NCBI GenBank assembly: GCA_016840025.1
Contig: JAEOTF010000069.1
Span: forward strand, 1 to 64,000
Source of the DNA: Candidatus Hodarchaeota archaeon
Lineage (GTDB): Archaea > Asgardarchaeota > Heimdallarchaeia > Hodarchaeales > YT1-039
Length of the DNA stretch: 64,000 nucleotides
Direction: 5' to 3'
Shown here: piece by piece, positions 26,081 through 34,804 of the stretch
How the letters are laid out: the number at the start of each line of letters is the position of its first letter
Position numbering within the stretch: the stretch's first letter is position 1
The notes under the pieces: model-generated
Databases searched by the model: none
Told to the model about the DNA's origin: nothing
Seen by the model: the letters and a program-made list of their open reading frames with translations, nothing else
Program-made: the position numbers and the translations under genes

Positions 26081-26227
26081 ATGGGAATGCGGAAATGTGC
26101 AAAATGTGGACAAACATATGAACAGAAAATACGGACACGATCTGATCCAGATAAGTGTTCTCATTGTGGTTGGGCCCATTGGGATCCAGCGGGTCAGCTC
26201 AACCGTGATTGGAGACCGCCAGAGTAA
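26081..26227 (+). CDS. Small zinc-ribbon protein
   Basis: A 48-residue protein beginning MGMRKCAKCGQTYEQK with zinc pairs CAKC and CSHC, then a Trp-rich end (GWAHWDPAGQLNRDWRPP). A GGTGA site lies before the ATG, and the gene follows the PP-loop enzyme on the same strand by 54 bases, so the two are probably co-transcribed. A sulfur-carrier or RNA-binding helper role is possible but not shown. Confidence 0.68.
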   Translation: MGMRKCAKCGQTYEQKIRTRSDPDKCSHCGWAHWDPAGQLNRDWRPPE

Positions 26228-26284
26228 TAGTTCATTCCACTAAAGTAATTAGACCCTTCTTTGAAATAAAATTAGATTTAAAAG

Positions 26285-26432
26285 TGGCGCTGGGGGCGAG
26301 ATTCGAACTCGCGAGTTTCTGCATGGTGCATGTCACGCCATTGTCTCAGATGAGCACGGACTTAGCAGGCCCGCTCCATACCAGGCTTTTCCGTCCTTCT
26401 TTGGGAAATATTAGGACTTTGGATACCCCAGC
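26285..26432 (-). tRNA. tRNA-Ser(GCT) with apparent D-loop and variable-arm introns
   Basis: Acceptor GCTGGGG (26432-26426) pairs with CCCCAGC; T-arm GCGAG/CTCGC; encoded CCA at 26287-26285. Anticodon loop CTGCTAA (26368-26362), anticodon GCT, in a CGGGC/GTCCG stem. The D-stem TCC/GGA encloses 43 nt (26420-26378), including a GTCCT/AGGAC stem; a normal D-loop AAGCCTGGTAT remains next to the 3' D-stem. The variable region is 44 nt (26356-26313) and includes an ATGG/CCAT hairpin. The layout is the same as in tRNA-Ser(TGA). Confidence 0.88.
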
Positions 26433-26504
26433 CTGTTTCTTGACCTATCTCTTTTCTTCCTAGTTAAAAGATTTCTTTTCTAATTAGGTGAATATTTCAT
26501 GGAC

Positions 26505-26987
26505 TCATTTTGAGCCCGTTTCTATCTGACTCTTTATGGCGTGGAGAGCAATACCCATCTGGGCAATCGGACCGATCTCGTATTTGCTGTCGACAATATA
26601 GGAAACATCCCCCATATCAAGTTCTCGGCGAGTAAGGCCAGGAGATGTTCCTCCAACAACAAGAAGAACTTTACCAGTCTTTGCTTCTTCAATAACTAAT
26701 TGTGGTTCAAATTTTGTTTTCGCAAATTTCTTAGATATCAACAAAATTATTTTAGAAGGTTGGAGAATCTCTGAGGCATCCTTGAGGTTCTCTAGATAAA
26801 GAAGACTTGTTTTACCTTCTCTGGTCAACATTTTAACGGCAGCAGGTACACCTGTCGTAGCTGCTGCTCCCTTAGCTTGTGAAATTACACAACAAGGACA
26901 ATTCATTCCTAAGGTCAATTGAGCAAATTCTCGAACACGTTGTGCAGAACTGACGTTGTGAAGCACAGGATAGACATTTCGATCCAT
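26505..26987 (-). CDS. COG4080-type archaeal SPOUT/RecB-like protein
   Basis: The 160-residue protein begins YPVLHNVSSAQRVREFAQLTLGM, as in a conserved archaeal family annotated variously as SpoU-like methylase or RecB-like nuclease. Other blocks: ISQAKGAAATTGVPAAVKML, LLYLENLKDASEILQP and VGGTSPGLTRRELDMGDVSYIV. No catalytic residues of either proposed activity can be assigned confidently. Downstream of and same strand as the AN1-M50 gene, 24 bases from it. Confidence 0.75.
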   Translation of the reverse strand: MDRNVYPVLHNVSSAQRVREFAQLTLGMNCPCCVISQAKGAAATTGVPAAVKMLTREGKTSLLYLENLKDASEILQPSKIILLISKKFAKTKFEPQLVIEEAKTGKVLLVVGGTSPGLTRRELDMGDVSYIVDSKYEIGPIAQMGIALHAIKSQIETGSK

Positions 26988-27011
26988 ATTTAATCTTCCA
27001 TTCTCGTTTAT

Positions 27012-28025
27012 CTAATTTAAAAATCCTAACATAGGCAGGCCAATGTATAGAAGCACGGCACAACCCATTAAAATACCCCATACAGTGGGGTTCCAAGCAT
27101 AGACCTTTTTTCCATCAAGGGGACCAAATGGAAGTAGATTAAATCCAGCCAACATGCCATTTATGAATGCAACAACTCCCATGATATAAGAAATACCAGG
27201 AAACACTGGTTCAAGACCAATACCGACAATAAGACATACAATAGCAGAGAGGATATTCCAAGCAGGTCCTGCTGCAGAAACTCGCCCGTTAGTCTCACGA
27301 TTGAGGAAACCCATCACCATGACGAAACCAGGAGCAGCTAAACCTAAACCAAAGCCAACCATTATTAAAAACGCAGAAAATATAGTTATCATCATACCCT
27401 GTTTCCATAATACAAATCGGGCGGGAATACCAAAGTGTTGGGCAGAATATTTGTGTGCGAGTTCGTGACCGATAAAACCTGTAGCTGTAGCTAAGGTCAT
27501 TGTTAATGCTAGCCCTATTAAAGCAGAAGCGCTTGTTTCCCCACGCCAAAAGATCCCTAGGGTGAAGAAAGCAATAAAAAGGCTCCCTATAAGAATATCA
27601 TATAACTCCCGACCTGAACTCCAGAGACCCATTTGATCATAATAAGCTTGCATCATTCGGGGGTCAGTAGACGGTGTTTGTCGTGTTCTAGAAGTGTGTT
27701 GATATTGTTGAGGGATTCGCCATCCATAAGAATCAGAGGAAGAGGATTGTGATTCTCGGGAAGGGGTTTCGAAAGATTTTGCGACTTTTCCTGCGCCTAC
27801 AGCATCACAATTATGATTTTCGGGTAATCTATGTGTACTACAGAATGGTCTACCACAATAGGAACATTTGAAAGGCATTATTTGTTCCTTACCACAGACA
27901 ACGCAAGCTCTTGGGGAGCGAATAGGTGGACGAGAGGTAGGAATCGGTGTTCCGCACTGGATACAAAATTGTGTTCCTTCGTGGATTTGTGCGCCACAAT
28001 TTCCACAATAAAGCTGTTTACTCAT
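27012..28025 (-). CDS. Site-2-protease-like membrane metallopeptidase with zinc-ribbon and AN1 finger
   Basis: A 337-residue protein with three parts. Residues 7-24 form a zinc ribbon (CGNCG...CIQCG). Residues 41-73 form an AN1-type finger (CVVC, CSYC, FC, H65, H71, C73). After a Ser/Gln-rich linker there are about six membrane segments with HELAH at 187-191 and NLLPFGPLDG near the end, the zinc-binding pair of M50 peptidases. It is likely to cleave membrane-bound substrates. The AN1 finger is typical of eukaryotic ubiquitin-linked stress proteins; here it may recruit substrates. Confidence 0.88.
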   Translation of the reverse strand: MSKQLYCGNCGAQIHEGTQFCIQCGTPIPTSRPPIRSPRACVVCGKEQIMPFKCSYCGRPFCSTHRLPENHNCDAVGAGKVAKSFETPSRESQSSSSDSYGWRIPQQYQHTSRTRQTPSTDPRMMQAYYDQMGLWSSGRELYDILIGSLFIAFFTLGIFWRGETSASALIGLALTMTLATATGFIGHELAHKYSAQHFGIPARFVLWKQGMMITIFSAFLIMVGFGLGLAAPGFVMVMGFLNRETNGRVSAAGPAWNILSAIVCLIVGIGLEPVFPGISYIMGVVAFINGMLAGFNLLPFGPLDGKKVYAWNPTVWGILMGCAVLLYIGLPMLGFLN

Positions 28026-28145
28026 TGCTTGAGTTACCTTCTCATTAGTTTTCGACTTTATACCATCTTTATATCTATGATTTGCTTAAAATTATTTGTT
28101 AACGAATAAACAATACCATAATAATAGTAGAAGAGTGGTATTTCT

Positions 28146-31100
28146 GTGAGAGATAACTCAGAAAGTATGGATTGTTCGGATGTTAACATTGCAAAAGAAC
28201 GATTACCGACCGTTAGTTATCTTTCTGAGTTTAGTAAACAGAATAGAAGCAAGAAGAAGGAGGAAGATCTTCTAGAAGACATCAATAAATGGTATATCCT
28301 TTTAGTGAACGGAATCCACCAGAGGGGGAAGGATGTAAATTTTGCAAAAAAACTCCTATTCTGTTTTCTATTTGTACGATTGTTGGAAATCAACCAAATA
28401 CTTGCTCCAAAATGGATGTTACCGATCTATTTTCATGATAAGAAAGAGAAAGCAAACGTTCCAAACGGAAAACACACTCTAAGAATCGCTCTCCAGGAAA
28501 TGTTTGATGATTATGGTATTGATTTGTTTACTGAGAGTTTAACCACATTAGATGACTTGCCTAATGAAATTCTTTTAGAAATTCTAAAAGAATCTGATGT
28601 CTCTTCTCTAGCAATTGAAAAAATATACAAATCACATGGTTTGCCAAGTAGAACGGTGAATTTAGGGATATATGGACACAACACTCAAGCTTTCTCTTTA
28701 GACACCCTTAATGCTGCTTATGAAGAATTATTTCATTACGATCTTGATAAGAAGACAGATAGAAGCAAAAAAAGCCCGATCGATAGTAAAAAGAAACAAA
28801 CTCAGCGGAAGAGCAAAGGAGCATACTTTACTCCTAGAGATTTTGCCGAATTTTTGGTAGAAATAACCCTTAAACCGCGATTAACCAAACTAAAGAATTC
28901 TATATTGAAGGAACTTGAAAATGAAGATAATTCTAAAGTATTAGCGATTTTTAAGAAAATTCACGATATAAAGATTTTAGACCCTGCTTGTGGTAACGGC
29001 GTTTTCCTAACAGCAGCATATAGGGAAACGTGGAATTTCTATAAAGATCTTAAAAAGAAAATAAAAGAAAGAAGACAGTTTCACGTAGTCTCAGATGAAT
29101 TTGTGGGGATTGGACAAAGGATTCTATTAAACAATATATTTGGAGTAGATAAGGATCCCCAAGCTGTCGAAATAACAAAACTAAATCTCTGGCTACATTT
29201 ACTTGTATCTGAACAAACCCGTTATGATATTCGGAGAAAAGAGGAAAAAACAATCAAACTCCCTCCATTGGATAGCAATATTCTAATAGCTAACTCAATT
29301 TGGCACCCAAAAACCACTATTCATACCATAGATCAAAATTTAAGGGAAAAACTGTTTAGTTATCGAAAAGCCTATCAAAACAAACTAATTGAGAGTTACA
29401 AGATAAGAGATATTGATAACAGAGAAAAATTGCGGGAAGAAGCAAGTACCCTTGAAAAGAAACTCCAAAAAGTAAGGAAAAAATGCTGGGAGAATGAAGC
29501 TCAAAAGATAGCAATATCTGGACTAGAAGAAGGAAAACCGATTGTTTGGCCTTTAGTATTTCCTGAAGTTTTTTTTCGTTCTAATTCAGGTTTTGACATT
29601 ATACTGACCAACCCCCCCTTTCTAGCTTATCATAGCCGGCAAACTCAATCTATTTCCCCTGAATTACTCACCCTTTTCCTGCAACTTTATCCAGTTTTAG
29701 GTCAAAGGAGACCGAATAGTTATCTGTTTTTTCTAGAACTTAGTTTTAGCTATTTACTTAGAAAATCGGGACGAATCGGACTCATCGTGGATCAAGCGCT
29801 AAGAGATTTACCTGCTTATAAGCATGTGCGGGAATTCATGCTGAATAACCTTTACATAGAAACAATAATACCCCAAGTTGAATTTCCTGGGGCTACAGTA
29901 GATGTTACTTTAATTGTGGCCGAGCTTCCTGACACGACTGGGATTTTAAAGCAGCCTATCAAATGGATGGCCACACTATTCGATTATCCTTCGCCCATCC
30001 TACTAGAAAAAGCGTATTTCTCCACTAAACCAAACTGTGAATTCATCTTTAGTACACAAGAGCATTTACTCAGGAAGATTGAGAAGCATCCCTCAATTCC
30101 TCTCGGAGGAAAAGAAGGACTCTGTGATTTAGCCTGTGGTCTCGAATATAGTGTTTTGTTGAAGAAACATTTTCTATCGTCATTTAAGGAAGATAAGACT
30201 TTCCATCCTGCTGTGGATGGCGCAACTGACATTCCAAACCGTTATACTCTTGCTTGGTATCCTAAGAAGGGAAACAAGGCCTATGTAAGATTTGATAAAA
30301 GTTTTGAAGAAAAACTTATCATTGAAGGAAAGAACCTAAGCAATACAGGGAAGACTGTAATCTTTGTTTCAGGAAATGAAACTCGTTATAAAAAGCCCAA
30401 AATCATCTTAAGACAGACATGTACCGAATTTTGTGGAATACTGGATGAAAATAAAGATCCCTATGGTTCCTACTATAGTCTGAGAAATACCCATGTGATC
30501 AATCTTAAAGAAAATAGCCCAGTAACTCTTCCGTACATTCTAGGAATTCTCAACTCACATTTAATCGCGCTTTACGGGCGAGAAAAAAATATTATTAGAA
30601 CAACAGGAAAAAATAGGCAACCACAAATCCGTATCCGGGATTTAGAACGGATTCCTCTTGTTCTTCCACCTATCGCACTTCGTGAACAGTGTTTTCACTT
30701 TTTTGATAAGTATGTAAAACGACTAAGTGCCCTTAAGCGAACTATCGCGCTTCTTGGCATTTATTATGGACAACAAATCACCGATAGAAAAAAATTTGAT
30801 TTTCAGGACTTTATTTCTTTAGATAATTTATTAAAATCCCACAATGAAGTTTTAGAAGCTTTATGGATCAATTTAAAGCAAAGCAGAAAAATTAAAAAAA
30901 CCGAAATGCAAATACCGCGTTATTATAAAACTATTTTTGCAAATGAATATACAATAAAACTCATTTGCAAGAATGCAGATAAAAAAGAAACCACAATAGT
31001 ACAAGTTAATTTCGATCCAGGTTGTCCAAATTGGGTAAAAGATTTTCTTTACTTAACCCTTTCATCAAAATCGGGAAAAACAAGCTATAAATCCAAGGTT

Positions 31101-31358
31101 TCATTACAAATACCACTTAAAAAACGATTTAATATTCCTATACCGGTGTATGAAGAAATATCAAAGCTGAGGAACATTTATTCAAGTTTTATCTCCCTTT
31201 TATGGGCTAAAGTAGCTGAGGAAACAAAAATACAATCTACGAGCGCCTTTGCGATTCTTCATGAAGCAAGCCAGATCGATGACAAAATTGAACAAGTTGT
31301 TCGAGCATTATATGGAATAGAGGGAGATCTTTCACAAATTCTAACAATATTATCTTGA
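28146..31358 (+). CDS. Eco57I-type N6-adenine DNA methyltransferase (type IIG-like)
   Basis: A 1070-residue protein. Residues 1-220 are a helical, charged region. The methylase core starts at KGAYFTPRDFAEFLVE, with SAM motif DPACGNGVFL from 279 and catalytic NPPF at 489-492. The C-terminal half resembles a TaqI-type target-recognition region (GLIVDQALRDLP, PQIRIRDLERIPLVLPP). A PD-ExK nuclease was not recognised in the N-terminal region, so it may be a methylase only. Start GTG at 28146; ATG at 28167 is an alternative. A T7 run follows at 31369. The cytosine methylase gene begins 73 bases later. Confidence 0.88.
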   Translation: MRDNSESMDCSDVNIAKERLPTVSYLSEFSKQNRSKKKEEDLLEDINKWYILLVNGIHQRGKDVNFAKKLLFCFLFVRLLEINQILAPKWMLPIYFHDKKEKANVPNGKHTLRIALQEMFDDYGIDLFTESLTTLDDLPNEILLEILKESDVSSLAIEKIYKSHGLPSRTVNLGIYGHNTQAFSLDTLNAAYEELFHYDLDKKTDRSKKSPIDSKKKQTQRKSKGAYFTPRDFAEFLVEITLKPRLTKLKNSILKELENEDNSKVLAIFKKIHDIKILDPACGNGVFLTAAYRETWNFYKDLKKKIKERRQFHVVSDEFVGIGQRILLNNIFGVDKDPQAVEITKLNLWLHLLVSEQTRYDIRRKEEKTIKLPPLDSNILIANSIWHPKTTIHTIDQNLREKLFSYRKAYQNKLIESYKIRDIDNREKLREEASTLEKKLQKVRKKCWENEAQKIAISGLEEGKPIVWPLVFPEVFFRSNSGFDIILTNPPFLAYHSRQTQSISPELLTLFLQLYPVLGQRRPNSYLFFLELSFSYLLRKSGRIGLIVDQALRDLPAYKHVREFMLNNLYIETIIPQVEFPGATVDVTLIVAELPDTTGILKQPIKWMATLFDYPSPILLEKAYFSTKPNCEFIFSTQEHLLRKIEKHPSIPLGGKEGLCDLACGLEYSVLLKKHFLSSFKEDKTFHPAVDGATDIPNRYTLAWYPKKGNKAYVRFDKSFEEKLIIEGKNLSNTGKTVIFVSGNETRYKKPKIILRQTCTEFCGILDENKDPYGSYYSLRNTHVINLKENSPVTLPYILGILNSHLIALYGREKNIIRTTGKNRQPQIRIRDLERIPLVLPPIALREQCFHFFDKYVKRLSALKRTIALLGIYYGQQITDRKKFDFQDFISLDNLLKSHNEVLEALWINLKQSRKIKKTEMQIPRYYKTIFANEYTIKLICKNADKKETTIVQVNFDPGCPNWVKDFLYLTLSSKSGKTSYKSKVSLQIPLKKRFNIPIPVYEEISKLRNIYSSFISLLWAKVAEETKIQSTSAFAILHEASQIDDKIEQVVRALYGIEGDLSQILTILS

Positions 31359-31368
31359 ATTAGTAAGC

Positions 31369-31375
31369 TTTTTTT
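31369..31375 (+). terminator. Oligo-T tract after the adenine methylase
   Basis: Seven T directly after TAAGC, 10 bases past the methylase stop, in a short gap before the cytosine methylase gene. Confidence 0.4.
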
Positions 31376-31431
31376 GTAATCTTATTGATATTTTGAGAGA
31401 ATTTTTTAACAGGCTCCTCTAATTTTCAAGT

Positions 31432-32382
31432 ATGCCCACTGTTATTGATCTGTTCTGTGGTGGTGGTGGTTTTAGCTGCGGTTTTGAACAAATGGGATTC
31501 TCTACCACACTAACAGTGGATAATGATTATTATGCTTGTCAAACCTATGCTCATAACTTCCCAAACACATCTGTTCTACGGAGAGATATTCGGGAACTTC
31601 ATTCGCTTGAAATATTAGAGATAACGGCTGCACCAGACGTTGTTCTCGCCAGTCCACCATGTGAATCCTTCTCCCGGGCTAACCCCAAACGAAAGAAGAA
31701 TCCTTTGGATCGGGTTTTTGATGAAGACTCATCGGGGAATTTACTCCTTCATGCTATCAGACTTATCGGTGATCTTGCTCCAAAGTTCTTCATTATTGAA
31801 AATGTTACCCCAGCAATTGAGGGAAAATTAGGGGGATTAATCCAAGACCAATTCTCGTTAGCTGGATATGATGAAGTTTTTTTTAATATTATTGACGCGG
31901 AATGGCATGGAGTTCCTAGTATAAGACGACGTGTGTTCATCTCGAATGTGCAATTTGATTTAAAGCCTTCTAATTCCATAAAAACAGTTGAAGAGGCATT
32001 TATTGATCTTCCACCACCTGAAAAACCACATGAATTGGTAAATCACTATGAAATTGCGATATCATGGAGATATGAGAAAAAACTACCTACACTCACATGG
32101 GGGAAGGGATTGGTATCGTTTGGGGGAGCTGGAGGAAAAAGTTACTGGAATTGGACTCGATTAGATCCTACTAAGCCATCTCCAACAGTGATGGGACTTT
32201 CTCAGTTTATTCACCCCTACGAAGATCGAGCATGTACTGTACGAGAACATGCACGTTTGATGGGATTTTCCGACCAACATATCTTTTTAGGACGGACAAG
32301 GAATCAGTATAATCAAGTAGGAGAAGCAGTACCACCGCCAATCGCCTATAAACTGGCAAAAATTCTCAAAGAATTAATTTGA
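31432..32382 (+). CDS. dcm: C5-cytosine DNA methyltransferase
   Basis: A 316-residue methylase with the family order of motifs: VIDLFCGGGGFSCGFEQMGF (SAM site), the catalytic SPPCESFS with Cys77, IIENVTPA (ENV), the RRRVFIS block, and the C-terminal VREHARLMGF and NQVGEAVPPPIAYKLA. The target-recognition segment between motifs VIII and IX is short. No restriction endonuclease is adjacent. It forms a methylation pair with the adenine enzyme upstream, either an orphan set or a type IIG-plus-dcm locus. Confidence 0.93.
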   Translation: MPTVIDLFCGGGGFSCGFEQMGFSTTLTVDNDYYACQTYAHNFPNTSVLRRDIRELHSLEILEITAAPDVVLASPPCESFSRANPKRKKNPLDRVFDEDSSGNLLLHAIRLIGDLAPKFFIIENVTPAIEGKLGGLIQDQFSLAGYDEVFFNIIDAEWHGVPSIRRRVFISNVQFDLKPSNSIKTVEEAFIDLPPPEKPHELVNHYEIAISWRYEKKLPTLTWGKGLVSFGGAGGKSYWNWTRLDPTKPSPTVMGLSQFIHPYEDRACTVREHARLMGFSDQHIFLGRTRNQYNQVGEAVPPPIAYKLAKILKELI

Positions 32383-32393
32383 TGGGAGTTTGT

Positions 32394-32433
32394 CGAGAGA
32401 TTTATTACTCTAATGATAATCTAAAATCTCTCG
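32394..32433. terminator. 10-bp perfect inverted repeat after the cytosine methylase
   Basis: CGAGAGATTT (32394-32403) and AAATCTCTCG (32424-32433) are exact complements around a 20-nt AT-rich loop, beginning 12 bases after the methylase stop. It could be an RNA hairpin at the transcript end or an operator for the following AlbA_2 gene. Confidence 0.45.
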
Positions 32434-32508
32434 GAATTTAGCTAGCTAAATTTTTTGAAGTGGTCGAAATTAGATGCCTTAATCCTTTTTTCTTTCTCAG
32501 GTGAGATA

Positions 32509-32934
32509 ATGAGGGATGATCCATTTGAAAACTATCCACTGGAGTCAGCAACCTTACAGAAGTGGATTTCTGAAGGCTCAGAAGGTATCCATCTGGAATT
32601 CAAACGGATAATTTCTATTTCAGAACCTAAATCCAAAGCTGAATTCATTCGAGACATGCTTAGCCTTGCAAATATGGCTTGGAGCCATAAAAAACCTTCT
32701 TATTTAGTGGTTGGTGTGCTTGATTCTGGTGAGGTTGTTGACAGTTCTGAATCGATGGTTGATGAGGCAACATACCAGCAAATTTTCAATACCTTTGTCA
32801 GTCCACCAATTGACTTTGCTCTTCGAAGAGAATTTATCCAGAATGTACCTATTTATGTTTTTGTTGTATTACCAGTCAGGAATTTTCATAAAGTAAAAAA
32901 AACAATTCGAAACATTAGTAGGTTATCTCATTGA
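32509..32934 (+). CDS. AlbA_2 (Schlafen-type) domain protein
   Basis: The 141-residue protein consists almost wholly of one AlbA_2 domain: WISEGSEGIHLEFKR, EFIRDMLSLANMAW, SYLVVGVLDSGEVV, then the strand PIDFALRREFI and VFVVLPVRN. The domain is often found in regulators and in phage-defence or RM contexts. The C-terminal part of longer family members is missing. ATG at 32509 follows an AGGTGAGAT site; the open frame before it (from a TTG at 32455) is rejected. It lies next to the DNA methylases. Confidence 0.8.
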   Translation: MRDDPFENYPLESATLQKWISEGSEGIHLEFKRIISISEPKSKAEFIRDMLSLANMAWSHKKPSYLVVGVLDSGEVVDSSESMVDEATYQQIFNTFVSPPIDFALRREFIQNVPIYVFVVLPVRNFHKVKKTIRNISRLSH

Positions 32935-32959
32935 ATTTTAACCCCAAGGAGAATAGAAC

Positions 32960-33829
32960 ATGAAAGAGGAAGATATCAAATCAATAATAGCTATGATCAT
33001 AATATTGATCATTGCAGCAGTGCTTGCTCTGGCTGGAAGTCAAGAAAGCGTGAAGGTTTTTGGAGGAATTCCACTTTTTGCTCTTGGAGTAGCTGTTGCC
33101 TTTATAATCCAATGGATTGCCTTTATTCCAGCTTATCTTAAAAGAACAGAGAAATTCTATGACCTAACGGGCACTCTAGCCTATATTAGCGTCATTATTC
33201 TAGCAGTAGCTATGAGTCCTGAAATTGATACACGTTCCATTATACTAACCTTATTGGTCATGATATGGACTTTAAGACTTGGTATATTCTTATTCAGGCG
33301 TGTCATGAGAGCGGGGGAAGACAAACGTTTCGAGGAGCTCAAAAAATCGTTTTCAAGATTTCTGGTGACATGGACACTTCAGGGTCTATGGGTGAGTTTT
33401 ACTGTAGCAGCAGCATTAGCAGCAATAACAACAGAACAAAAAGAAGAATTTGGGATTATTGGTATAATTGGTCTACTGGTTTGGATCCTAGGCTTTGGAT
33501 TCGAAGCGATAGCAGATCATCAAAAGAATAAATTCAGATCAATCCCCGAGAACAAAGGAAAATTCATTAATACAGGCTTATGGTCAATTTCACGACACCC
33601 AAATTATTTTGGAGAGATTCTTCTATGGATAGGGATAGCTATAATAGCAATACCAGCACTTCAAGGCTGGGGACTACTTACATTGGTATCTCCTGTATTT
33701 GTCACATTGCTTTTGGCTAAAGTAAGTGGTATTCCACTTCTTGAAAAACGTGCTGATGAGAAATGGGGTGGTCAAGAAGATTATGAGAAATACAAGAAAA
33801 ATACACCAGTTTTAATCCCACGACCATAG
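32960..33829 (+). CDS. DUF1295/steroid-reductase-like membrane protein
   Basis: A 289-residue protein with about seven membrane segments. The C-terminal signature GLWSISRHPNYFGEILLWIG and a final FEAIADHQKNKF helix region identify the DUF1295 group, related to isoprenylcysteine methyltransferases and 5-alpha-steroid reductases (NAD(P)H- or SAM-using lipid enzymes). Substrate unknown. A GGAG site sits before the ATG; the gene starts 25 bases after the AlbA_2 gene. Convergent with the heliorhodopsin gene. Confidence 0.88.
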   Translation: MKEEDIKSIIAMIIILIIAAVLALAGSQESVKVFGGIPLFALGVAVAFIIQWIAFIPAYLKRTEKFYDLTGTLAYISVIILAVAMSPEIDTRSIILTLLVMIWTLRLGIFLFRRVMRAGEDKRFEELKKSFSRFLVTWTLQGLWVSFTVAAALAAITTEQKEEFGIIGIIGLLVWILGFGFEAIADHQKNKFRSIPENKGKFINTGLWSISRHPNYFGEILLWIGIAIIAIPALQGWGLLTLVSPVFVTLLLAKVSGIPLLEKRADEKWGGQEDYEKYKKNTPVLIPRP

Positions 33830-33882
33830 TTTAAAAGTAAAGGAAATTTCAGAAAAAAATGAGATTGGGGAGGAATTTTCTC

Positions 33883-34698
33883 TCATCCGAAAAATAATCC
33901 CATAAAAACGATCCAGCCGAGACTAGATTTTGCAAATAAACTAAGCAATTGATACCAGCGTTCTCCATAAAGATAATCTTTCCATGGACCTACTTTTTTA
34001 TACTGCAAGAACATATTTACGGCAAAACTGTTGAAGAAAATGAAATACATTGCAAAAGCTACATAAACAAATGTAGGAACTTCACGTCCCGCAGTATTGA
34101 TGTTGATAAGATTATCAAATATGATAACCCAAGGTGCTGCCCCGGCTATCCAGCCTAAAAAATATGGAGTCCAATCAGTTTTCTCTGTATATTGATTAAG
34201 TTTTTCCATCATCAGACCAAACATATTCATAAGACCATTCAAAACAAAAATGGCAAACATGAGCCAAAAACTGAGAATTCCAAAAGCTAGCGCAATGAAA
34301 ATAATCATCACGGAACTTGAAAACGCATATTCATACCATCTCAAAGGATTCATCTTTTTCCGTAAATTAGTCTCATAATAGTCATTTAATGGAAAAGCAA
34401 TCAAGAGATGAGCAAGTGCAGACATGAGAAGGAAGGTAGAAAGTAAAATGCCTGCTATATTTTGAAAAGTAAAAAAGACTTCAGGTTCAGGCTCAAAGAG
34501 TGGTGGACCATCTTGACGCAATTCTTTTATCCCTAGATAAAAGGTATAAATGTCGATTGAAAAATCACGGACATTTTCAACAACTATACCTAGAGTTAGA
34601 ATAAGAAGCCCTTGTATCAAGTGCAAGATACCCATAGCTAGGTTAAATTTTCTAAGATATGCAAAGGTTATTTTAGAGTCTTCTACATTGGCGGACAA
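33883..34698 (-). CDS. Heliorhodopsin
   Basis: A retinal-binding seven-helix membrane protein of the heliorhodopsin family, inverted in the membrane relative to type-1 rhodopsins. The start of helix A (YLRKFNLAMGILHLIQGLLIL), the NPLRWYEYAFSSSVMI segment in helix C and the last helix LFAKSSLGWIVF match the family; Lys257 (in this numbering) in AKSS is the expected retinal Schiff-base lysine. The frame opens with a TTG at 34740, but a TTG at 34698 after AAGGGG gives a typical N-terminus (MSANVEDSKITFAYLRK). The light-driven function of the family is unsettled. Probably co-transcribed with the 34805-35380 gene. Confidence 0.9.
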   Translation of the reverse strand: MSANVEDSKITFAYLRKFNLAMGILHLIQGLLILTLGIVVENVRDFSIDIYTFYLGIKELRQDGPPLFEPEPEVFFTFQNIAGILLSTFLLMSALAHLLIAFPLNDYYETNLRKKMNPLRWYEYAFSSSVMIIFIALAFGILSFWLMFAIFVLNGLMNMFGLMMEKLNQYTEKTDWTPYFLGWIAGAAPWVIIFDNLININTAGREVPTFVYVAFAMYFIFFNSFAVNMFLQYKKVGPWKDYLYGERWYQLLSLFAKSSLGWIVFMGLFFG

Positions 34699-34804
34699 AA
34701 TAAAAACCCCTTGAATCAAGTAGAAAATTAGTTTTTTCAAAAACTCTTGGTCAATCAGATTTGACCAACATCCTAAAATGAACTGAATTCTTCTAAGTCC
34801 TTAT

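Noticed and set aside
32455..32508. Upstream extension of the AlbA_2 gene from a TTG at 32455
   Set aside because: A strong AGGTGAGAT ribosome-binding site directly before the ATG at 32509 defines the start, and the extension is not domain-like.
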